From the NCBI GenBank assembly GCA_009782875.1, contig WRIE01000025.1, positions 1 to 40,969 on the forward strand: a stretch of DNA of 40,969 nucleotides, read 5' to 3'. Under the pieces are notes generated by a model that saw only the letters and a list, made by a program, of their open reading frames with translations, was not told the DNA's origin and did no database searches. Origin of the DNA: Eubacteriaceae bacterium (GTDB lineage: Bacteria; Bacillota; Clostridia; Eubacteriales; Anaerofustaceae). The translations under genes and the position numbers were made by a program. The first letter of the stretch is position 1, and each line of letters begins with the position of its first letter. Below, one piece after another: positions 34,205 through 40,969 of this stretch.

Positions 34205-36658
34205 ATGAAAAGAAGAATTGCGTTAGCAGTATTATCGATTATAGCGCTTAGCGCGCTTTTTGCCGGCTGCTCTGCTGGCAAAAAAGCTTTGCCCGACTTT
34301 AGCAAGTCAGGCAGTGAGCTTTTCGGATACCCGGCTTACACTGAAAAAGATGGGACATGGGCGATTTATATCTACATCTGCGGCTCTGATCTTGAGAGCC
34401 ATGACCCTGACAAAGTCCCGCCGGATACGACTTTCGGCCTTGCCAGCATGGATATTGCAGAGATAACAGGAGTTAAAATGCCTAAGAATGTCAATATTGT
34501 AATGCAAATGGGGGGAGCGAAAAATTGGGCAAACAACCTTGACCCCACCATGCTCAACAGGGTCCTGCATAACTCTGATGGCACTGTGGATTTGCCTGCT
34601 GCGCCTTTGGCGAGCATGGGCGACCCTAATACATTGGCAGAATTCCTCGCTTTCTGCAACACATATTACCCTGCCCAAAACCAAGTAGTTATCCTGTGGG
34701 ACCATGGCGGCGGCAGCTTGTTTGGTTTTGCCTCTGACGAGGTGTTTGGAAAGGATTCCATGTCGCTGCCAGAAGTAAGCAAAGCCTTTGAGGCAGCTCC
34801 AGCAGCTTCAGGCAGTTACGAAATCATTGGTTTTGACGCCTGCTTGATGGCTACAGTGGATGTGGTGGCTGCAGTCAAAGACTATGGGAATTATCTTGTC
34901 GCTTCCGAGGAGGTGGAACCAGGTGTCGGGTGGTATTACACAGGCGCCCTTGAAAACCTGGTTTCAGGCACCAGCCAAACGCCAGAAAGCTTTGCGAAGA
35001 GCATATGTGACTCCTATTACCAGGAGCTTTTGGACTTGTATACATACAACAAACGAAATTTCTACCAGACAGCCACTTTGTCGGTGATCGATTTAAAAAA
35101 ATCCGATATGCTCACTAAAGCATATGAAGCGATGGCAAACGAAGCGCTCATTTTTGCGATTGACCGTAAAGAGGAGTATCTTTCCCAATTTGCCCGCGCA
35201 GCAAAAGCTTCAGAAAACTACGGCTACAATACTGCGCAAGACGGTTTTTTTGAGATGGTTGACCTTGGGGATTTGGTTGCGAATGCCTCTGAGTTGCTGC
35301 CTGAAAGCAAACCGCTGGTTGAGGCTGCCATCCAAGAATGCGTGGTGCACCAAGTGAATGGCCCTCTGCGCTCAAAAGCCACTGGGGTGTCAAGCTATTA
35401 CTGTTATTCCGGCAAGCCAAAAAGCGTAGAATTTTATGAGGCGTCAGGGAGCTCAAAGGCTATGGCGTATTACCATGAATACAGCGTCAACGGCATTTTA
35501 AGCGAAGCCGGCATGGATTATGTGGCTGAGATAACAGCCCAAGCCCAAGCGAATATTTCAATATTGGCACCCACAGAAGGCTTGGGGTTGGACGGCACAC
35601 CAGTTTTTCTAGATGCAGATGGGTACTGGAGCATCGATATTAGCCCGGAAAATGCCCAAAGCATCGCTTGTGTATACAATTACATGCTGTGGGATTCTGG
35701 TGGCGGAATGCAGGTGCTGTTTGGCTATAGCGACGAGATAGCGCCAAATTGGGAGTCGGGCGTGTTTTCAGAGCGCTACACAGGCCTTTGGGGATGCATA
35801 GATGACGCACAGCTGTTTCTTCAGCCAATAGCAACAGGAGATGGCTACACTGTCTACTCCTCGCCAGTGGTGCTCAATGGCGTTCTGCACAGCCTTTTTG
35901 TAAGCAAAGGCATTGGAGAAACAGGAAGCGCAGAATACACAATCCTTGGAGTCAGCAGAGCGCCTGATGATTCAGAAAAAAGCATGGATAACGGAGAAAT
36001 GGCCAGTAAAGAAATGTTGCAATTGTCTGAAGGGGATGTCCTGGAGCCCTTGCATTACTTTTTGCTTAAACAAGATGATGGAAGCATCAAACCAGACGCA
36101 TTTTCGGTCATGTCAATTAACATTGGCGAAGATCCGCAATTTTTCGAGAAAAGCCTTGGTGATGGACATTTCCAAATCCGATTTTGTATGGTGGACTATG
36201 CTGGCAATGAATACTCATCCCAACAAGGGGACTTCAAAGTGAAAAACGGAGTGATTGAGCGCGCAGAAAACTGGCAAGTGTTCGAAAAGCCTGCTAATGC
36301 CATTGCAGCGGTCTATGTCCAGCTCTCAGAGGAACAAATAAACCAGAACGCCCAGTCCCCATATTACATTGTTGTCCTAGAAAGCTTGGAAGATACAGCA
36401 GCTGCGAGGTTGGCCCTCGGGTTGCCATCTACAGAACTCCATGACCAAATGTCTGGCGACTTCACTACCCAATTGGTCTCAAACAATCCACAAATCGATT
36501 TGGGTGATTATGTGGGCGAAAGGCTTGTATATATCAATGGCACATACATTGATGGCAGAGCTGGCTACCAGAGGGAAGTAGTTTTGATGGTCGATGGCAT
36601 TATGGCAGGAGAAGGGGGCACAAACTCGCTTAGCGCAGGAACTCTAAAAAAACAATAA
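34205..36658 (+). CDS. clostripain-family (C11) cysteine protease, lipoprotein
   Basis: This 817-residue protein is exported and lipid-anchored: MKRRIALAVLSIIALSALFAGC gives a lipobox (LFAGC) with cysteine 22. The C11 protease domain follows at residues ~50-400: TWAIYIYICGSDLES starts it, histidine 167 in ILWDHGGGS and cysteine 213 in GFDACLMA form the catalytic dyad. SSYYCYSGKP near residue 400 closes the domain. The remaining half is a beta-rich C-terminal region that I do not recognise. Clostripain-type enzymes cleave after arginine or lysine. GGAGG precedes the ATG, and a strong terminator follows. It may supply peptides for the Opp system, but that link is conjecture. Confidence 0.9.
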   Translation: MKRRIALAVLSIIALSALFAGCSAGKKALPDFSKSGSELFGYPAYTEKDGTWAIYIYICGSDLESHDPDKVPPDTTFGLASMDIAEITGVKMPKNVNIVMQMGGAKNWANNLDPTMLNRVLHNSDGTVDLPAAPLASMGDPNTLAEFLAFCNTYYPAQNQVVILWDHGGGSLFGFASDEVFGKDSMSLPEVSKAFEAAPAASGSYEIIGFDACLMATVDVVAAVKDYGNYLVASEEVEPGVGWYYTGALENLVSGTSQTPESFAKSICDSYYQELLDLYTYNKRNFYQTATLSVIDLKKSDMLTKAYEAMANEALIFAIDRKEEYLSQFARAAKASENYGYNTAQDGFFEMVDLGDLVANASELLPESKPLVEAAIQECVVHQVNGPLRSKATGVSSYYCYSGKPKSVEFYEASGSSKAMAYYHEYSVNGILSEAGMDYVAEITAQAQANISILAPTEGLGLDGTPVFLDADGYWSIDISPENAQSIACVYNYMLWDSGGGMQVLFGYSDEIAPNWESGVFSERYTGLWGCIDDAQLFLQPIATGDGYTVYSSPVVLNGVLHSLFVSKGIGETGSAEYTILGVSRAPDDSEKSMDNGEMASKEMLQLSEGDVLEPLHYFLLKQDDGSIKPDAFSVMSINIGEDPQFFEKSLGDGHFQIRFCMVDYAGNEYSSQQGDFKVKNGVIERAENWQVFEKPANAIAAVYVQLSEEQINQNAQSPYYIVVLESLEDTAAARLALGLPSTELHDQMSGDFTTQLVSNNPQIDLGDYVGERLVYINGTYIDGRAGYQREVVLMVDGIMAGEGGTNSLSAGTLKKQ

Positions 36659-36668
36659 ACAAATAGCT

Positions 36669-36712
36669 AAAGGGGGCTCAAATCACATATTGGTCGATGC
36701 CCCCTTTTTTTT
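36669..36712 (+). terminator. intrinsic terminator of the C11 protease gene
   Basis: Perfect 9-bp arms at 36669-36677 and 36699-36707 are followed by a T tract to 36712. Confidence 0.88.
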
Positions 36713-37189
36713 ACGCCGGCATAGCAATCTTGGGCGCAAAAAAGTGAATATTCGTTTTTGCTTTTGAGTGTTCCCTGTTTATCGCATTTAAACTATATCT
36801 CGGAGTTATGGGGCAGGTTTGATAATTATTAAGAAAAGCCTGCATATGGAGGCTTGCAAAAACAGGTTGAGGAGTCGGATAGCTCATTAGAAACAATAAA
36901 AATAATGGAAACGGGCAGGGACAAAATTCGTTTAAATAAATGCATGGCATTGATGCTGTGAAGGTTTGGTAATAGACAGGAACTACGAGAAGGCTGCTGG
37001 CGGATCGCCAGCAGCACGGTAATCTTCGCATATAATTGTGCCCAAATGAAGGGCATAACTTTTCATCCCAGACGATTCGAAAGCACTTGTGAAAACTTTT
37101 GGAAGCGCAAGTTGCGAAGCGGCATGAAAAGTGGTATTTATGGTGCCAGTTACCTGGCTAATTTCAACAGGCAGCCTTCTGTCCAATAT
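36713..37189. other. intergenic stretch with one isolated perfect hairpin
   Basis: No gene is seen. A 10-bp stem with a 3-base loop lies at 36993-37015 (arms 36993-37002 and 37006-37015) without a T tract. Confidence 0.4.
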
Positions 37190-37864
37190 TTATATGGCGA
37201 TTTCTTTACACTTATCCAATTTGTTGGTGTTGATCAGCCAGCCTCGCAGGATGCCATCAGGATAATTGCATGAACAATTCACTACATACGTGCCATTGAT
37301 CTGGTTCACGCTATTATCCTCATGTATGTGCCCATTAAGCCAAATCATCGGTTTTTTATCCCAAATCCATTCTTGGGCTGCCCGGCTGCCAGAGCGGGAT
37401 CCAGTTGCGAGCATATCACCTGCCCCATAAGGAGGGGTATGGGCGACAACAACAGAGTTGTTTCCAAGATCTCCAAACTTCGCAAGCTCATATTCGATTT
37501 TATTCTCGTTTGTTTCCCGGTTTGAGTTGAAAGGTGTTATTAGCACATGCTCGAAAGGGATTAAGTCAATGCCGCCAACAACCTCGCGTCTGCGTAAATA
37601 GTGTTTGTTGCCCTCTTCACCAATGTCAAACCAATCGTCATTGCCTAAGATAAACCATGAAGGTATAGATATGCTGTCCAATACAGCAGTTAAGTATTCG
37701 CAATCCTCTTTTTGTGCTTTTGATAAATGTCCTAGTTTGGGAAGCCCATTTTTGCCTCCAATGTCACCGCAGATAATTAGCATCTCTGCTTTTTGTGCAA
37801 TTTGAGGCAATTTATCGATGATTTTTCTGTTCCCATGGATGTCCGATGTAGCGAAGATCTTCAT
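37190..37864 (-). CDS. calcineurin-like metallophosphoesterase
   Basis: This 224-residue binuclear-metal phosphoesterase has the motifs in order: D-x-H in FATSDIHGN, GD in IICGDIGG, G-N-D in ILGNDDW, H in VVVAHTPPYG and G-H-x-H in LNGHIHED. The start at 37864 (MKIFATSD) is chosen because AAGGAG lies seven bases upstream; the frame runs eight codons further. No signal peptide is present, so it is cytoplasmic. Its substrate (nucleotide, phosphodiester or protein) cannot be told. The sRNA motif CTCCTTA of the tandem array would pair with its TAAGGAG site. Confidence 0.88.
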   Translation of the reverse strand: MKIFATSDIHGNRKIIDKLPQIAQKAEMLIICGDIGGKNGLPKLGHLSKAQKEDCEYLTAVLDSISIPSWFILGNDDWFDIGEEGNKHYLRRREVVGGIDLIPFEHVLITPFNSNRETNENKIEYELAKFGDLGNNSVVVAHTPPYGAGDMLATGSRSGSRAAQEWIWDKKPMIWLNGHIHEDNSVNQINGTYVVNCSCNYPDGILRGWLINTNKLDKCKEIAI

Positions 37865-38802
37865 TGTGAGACTCCTTATGCATTTCAAAAAAATACAGCG
37901 AAAACCAGTTGTTTTCCATCAATAGAATCAAGTATTTGTTCGGCTAGCTAACAGTTTTTCTGTGCTTTAAATAATGTAACAGAAAAAACACACAATATGG
38001 TGGCAAGTATCGAAATTTCTGAAGTTTTTTACCCTAGTTTGATTTACAGCTGCATTTTCAACCTTTTGCCATAACCGAATAACCTTTGGCTCTAAGGGCT
38101 ATCAGTATTTTTAAAATGCTATGCTGTGAAGGGCACCTGCTCCAGCAATGATGCCTCTATACATACTTAGAGGCATGTATAACTTCACTGCAAAGGGCAG
38201 CATTTCTACCATAGCCATGACAGGCTTTGGAAACAGTCTGATATCAGACCATTTCACTATCGTTATGGGAAAACTGGAATCCTTGAAGGGCAAGCAATAT
38301 CTTGCTCCCTGGAAAAAAACGATTTCTCTGCTCTGCAAAAACTAGTTTGGTGTTTGTTATGCAAATGCTATGTTAATATTGCATAGAGCCATCAATATTA
38401 TTTTCCATTTTTAGCCCAAGCTGCACTTTTGTTTTTCGCTGTCGCCTATTTTATCATAAAAAGATCGCAATGCGCTTGGCTAAGCAGAGGATCAGTGTTT
38501 GCTTAGCAAAGCAGGTGGGCAATAAAAATTTATTATAGTCGCAGGCTATGAATCAACAATCAAAATGGTAGAATTTAATTGATATAAAGGTATCTGATGC
38601 GATAAAATATTTGTTAGCTGTGTTTTCGCAAATTTCGCGCTGTTGCCAAATCAGGCTGTAACATACTGCCTTTTGTTATTTTGCTCGCAGGCTTTATAGG
38701 GGCCTTTCCATGTTCAAGGTTTATTGATACGGGCAAATGGCAGCAATGTGATGGAATATCCAAATAAATAAATGAACCGAGATTTTTTTTAGGAGTGACA
38801 CA
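37865..38802. other. 938-base intergenic stretch without recognised gene
   Basis: Opposed frames of 65-75 codons at 38111-38345 lack ribosome sites or recognisable domains. A TTGATA near 38723 might belong to the htpG promoter, but the -10 region is poor. AGGAGTGAC just before 38803 is the ribosome site of htpG. Confidence 0.4.
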
Positions 38803-40677
38803 ATGGAAAAAAAAGAGTTCAAAGCTGAGTCAAAACGGTTGCTGGACTTGATGATCAATTCAATCTATACCCACAAAGAAATATTTTTGCGCGAGTTGAT
38901 ATCTAATGCCAGTGACGCGCTTGACAAGCGGTATTACAAAGCGCTGACTGATGAAGACATATCCTTCAACCGGGATGATTTCTTCATCCGTATAGAGATT
39001 GGCAATGATGCCCGGACCCTCACTATCACTGATACAGGAATTGGCATGACTAGAGATGAGCTTGAAAGCAACTTGGGCACAATAGCCCGAAGCGGCTCTC
39101 TGGATTTTAAGATGGAAAATGAGCCAAAAGAAGATATCGACATCATTGGTCAATTTGGGGTAGGTTTTTATTCTGCGTTTATGGTTGCAGACTCCGTGAC
39201 TGTGCGCTCCAGGCAAGCAGATGCCCAAGAAACTTGGGAGTGGTATTCTGAGGGGGCTGACGGCTATGTGATAAACGAAGCGACAGATATGGAACCGGGC
39301 ACAGTAATCACAATTGCTATGAAGGAAAACACTGAAGAGGACAATTTCGATGATTTTTTGGATCCCTACCAAGTTAAAAGCTTAGTGCGCAAATACTCTG
39401 ATTTCATCAAGTACCCTATTAAGATGCAGACAACAAGCAGTGTCCCAAGCGAAGAAGGCGATGGGAGCTTCAATGAAGTAATTGAAGATGAAACCCTCAA
39501 CAGCATGGTTCCCATTTGGCGCAAGAATAAAAACGAGTTAAAGACAGAGGACTACGAAAACTTTTATATGGACAAGCGCTTTGGTTTTGAGAAGCCCCTT
39601 AGGCATATACACGTAAGTGTTGAGGGAGTTATCTCCTATACCGCTATTTTGTATATCCCTGCACAAGCCCCCTATAATTTTTATACCCATGAATATGAAA
39701 AGGGGTTGGAGTTGTATTCAAACAGTGTCATGATAATGCAAAAATGCGCTGATTTGCTCCCTGACCATTTTGCTTTTGTGCAAGGCTTAGTGGATTCTCC
39801 AGACTTTTCTTTGAACATATCCCGGGAGCTGTTGCAACATGACCGCCAATTGAAATTAATTGCCAAAAGGATCGAGCGGGATGTGAAAAACGAGCTTGTG
39901 AAGCTTATGGATGAAGAGCGCGACGCATATGAGGAGTTTTTTGAAAGCTTTGGTCGCCAGCTGAAATACGGGGCTTATGCTGAATGGGGAGCCAATAAAG
40001 AGACCCTTCAGGATCTGTTGCTGTTTTATTCTTCGACAGAGAAGAAGCTATCAAGTTTGAAAGAGTATGTCTCGAGGATGAAAGAGGACCAAAAAGCCAT
40101 ATATTATGCTTCTGGCGAAACTGTTGACAAACTTTCCCGCCTGCCTCAAGCAGAGCGCCTGAGTGACGAAGGTTTTGAGATTTTGTATTTAACTGACGAG
40201 GTAGATGAATTTGCTATCCGTGTTTTGGGTGAATATGAAGAGAAGCCTTTTAAAAACGTGTCTGAAGGCAACTTTGACCTTGGGCAGGATGATAAGCCAG
40301 AGGAGACTGACGAGCAAAAAGACATTTTTGCCGCTATCAAGGAAGAACTGGGCGATAAAATCAATGGGGTAAGGGCATCAGTGAGGCTTAAGAGCCACCC
40401 TGTTTGCATTGTGACAGAAGGCGGGTTGTCTGTGGAGATGGAGAAGGTGCTTGCCCAAATGCCTGACAGCACAGGAGTCAAAGCCGACAAGTTTTTGGAG
40501 ATCAATACTAGTCATCCGGTGTATGCCACATTGGAAGCAGCCTTTTCAGCTGGCGCAAGCACAAGCAAGTTTGCTGCTATTGCGCGGGTCTTGTACAGCC
40601 AAGCGTTGTTGATCGAAGGGTTGCCAATTGAAGACCCTATCGCTTTCGCAAACGACATTTGGGCAATTTCTGTCTAG
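38803..40677 (+). CDS. htpG: molecular chaperone HtpG (Hsp90)
   Basis: This 624-residue bacterial Hsp90 is a dimeric ATP-dependent chaperone. The GHKL ATPase domain (residues 1-~215) shows [15 protein letters not shown] with the catalytic glutamate, [12 protein letters not shown], and the lid [12 protein letters not shown]. The middle domain contains [36 protein letters not shown] (with the conserved arginine) and LKYGAYAE. The C-terminal dimerisation domain follows, with [15 protein letters not shown]. The length is normal. AGGAG precedes the ATG, and a 9-bp hairpin follows the gene. No CIRCE element is visible. Confidence 0.96.
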   Translation: MEKKEFKAESKRLLDLMINSIYTHKEIFLRELISNASDALDKRYYKALTDEDISFNRDDFFIRIEIGNDARTLTITDTGIGMTRDELESNLGTIARSGSLDFKMENEPKEDIDIIGQFGVGFYSAFMVADSVTVRSRQADAQETWEWYSEGADGYVINEATDMEPGTVITIAMKENTEEDNFDDFLDPYQVKSLVRKYSDFIKYPIKMQTTSSVPSEEGDGSFNEVIEDETLNSMVPIWRKNKNELKTEDYENFYMDKRFGFEKPLRHIHVSVEGVISYTAILYIPAQAPYNFYTHEYEKGLELYSNSVMIMQKCADLLPDHFAFVQGLVDSPDFSLNISRELLQHDRQLKLIAKRIERDVKNELVKLMDEERDAYEEFFESFGRQLKYGAYAEWGANKETLQDLLLFYSSTEKKLSSLKEYVSRMKEDQKAIYYASGETVDKLSRLPQAERLSDEGFEILYLTDEVDEFAIRVLGEYEEKPFKNVSEGNFDLGQDDKPEETDEQKDIFAAIKEELGDKINGVRASVRLKSHPVCIVTEGGLSVEMEKVLAQMPDSTGVKADKFLEINTSHPVYATLEAAFSAGASTSKFAAIARVLYSQALLIEGLPIEDPIAFANDIWAISV

Positions 40678-40692
40678 TTATATTATATAAAC

Positions 40693-40720
40693 CATGGGCA
40701 GTTTTTCAGGGCTGCCCATG
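40693..40720 (+). terminator. terminator-like hairpin after htpG
   Basis: Perfect 9-bp arms lie at 40693-40701 and 40712-40720, 15 bases after the htpG stop; the sequence after it is only moderately T-rich. Confidence 0.65.
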
Positions 40721-40817
40721 CCTATTCTTAACGATTTTGATTTTTGCCTTGTGGCGGTCTCTCAAAGCAGCTTCGATTTTTTTTCTGCAAGCTTGTAGGG
40801 AACTGTCAAAAAATAAC

Positions 40818-40846
40818 TTGAACAATTGAAGCAGAAATGGTATGCT
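40818..40846 (+). promoter_or_regulatory. sigma-A-type promoter of the right-edge transposase
   Basis: TTGAAC at 40818-40823 and TATGCT at 40841-40846 are 17 bases apart, 25 bases before the start codon. Confidence 0.5.
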
Positions 40847-40871
40847 ATAAACAGAGTAAAGAGGTTATGGA

Positions 40872-40969
40872 ATGAGTGATGTAATTGCTGATAGAATAAT
40901 GACAATGTTACCAATACTGGACGAAAGACAAAAAAGAATATATTTAGCTAAAGAAGCCCAAGGGTTAGG
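40872..40969 (+). mobile_element. start of a transposase, ISAzo13-like, cut by the window edge
   Basis: ATG at 40872 opens a frame that runs to the end of the window: MSDVIADRIMTMLPILDERQ followed by KRIYLAKEAQGL. L-x-E-R-Q-x-R, then a short helix with A-x-E-A-x-x-L-G, is how ISAzo13-type transposases begin. GAGG lies before it. Only 32 codons are visible, so the family call is tentative. Confidence 0.5.

Noticed and set aside
38111..38345. Opposed frames of 65-75 codons after the phosphoesterase gene
   Set aside because: No ribosome site, no recognisable domain, and both strands are equally open.

Overview
The window looks like part of the chromosome of an endospore-forming, low- to moderate-GC Firmicute, most likely in the Clostridia. 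The reasons are a gerK-type spore germinant receptor operon, a BclA-C-like spore-surface protein, strong GGAGG-type ribosome binding sites, oligopeptide (Opp) transport, a clostripain-type protease and abundant decayed insertion sequences. I cannot name the genus.

Layout. 1-1300: two IS200-type HUH transposase genes, both damaged, with long hairpins between them. 1598-5794 (minus): a gerK-like operon in the order A-C-B plus a small two-helix D subunit. 5959-7002 (plus): an Hsp20 chaperone and a BclA-C-like protein. 7204-8664: a divergent beta-eliminating lyase of the tyrosine phenol-lyase/tryptophanase family. 8672-10165: a tandem array of 317-325 bp units. Each unit carries a consensus sigma-A promoter, a roughly 75-nt transcribed segment with a CU-rich anti-Shine-Dalgarno stretch, and an intrinsic terminator; I read this as five small RNA genes in a row. 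10266-11260: a broken IS256-like element. 11646-14371 (minus): a membrane protein and an ABC-type ATPase-like protein with degraded catalytic motifs and a long C-terminal extension. 15028-16316: a broken IS3 element. 16990-17800: an IS1595 (ISXO2-like) relic. 18326-20181: a zinc alcohol dehydrogenase and, convergently, an HD-domain hydrolase. 20420-21615: an IS4-superfamily relic. 22050-22988: a DUF1963/YwqG-like protein.

23029-31452 (minus) looks like one peptide-salvage operon: dipeptide epimerase, OppA, OppB, OppC (frameshifted), OppD, OppF and a class A beta-lactamase-like serine hydrolase. The pairing of an Ala-Glu epimerase with Opp recalls murein peptide recycling, as in the Bacillus ykf operon. 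32379-33614: a DMT-family exporter and a convergent bacterial PH-domain protein. 34205-36658: a lipoprotein clostripain-family (C11) protease. 37190-37864 (minus): a metallophosphoesterase. 38803-40677: the HtpG (Hsp90) chaperone. 40818-40969: the promoter and first codons of another transposase (ISAzo13-like) that runs off the right edge.

The standout is the array of five promoter-terminator small RNA units. The promoter boxes and the 17-bp spacing are kept in the most diverged copy although the spacer sequence has changed. The predicted loops also vary between copies exactly in the anti-Shine-Dalgarno motif.
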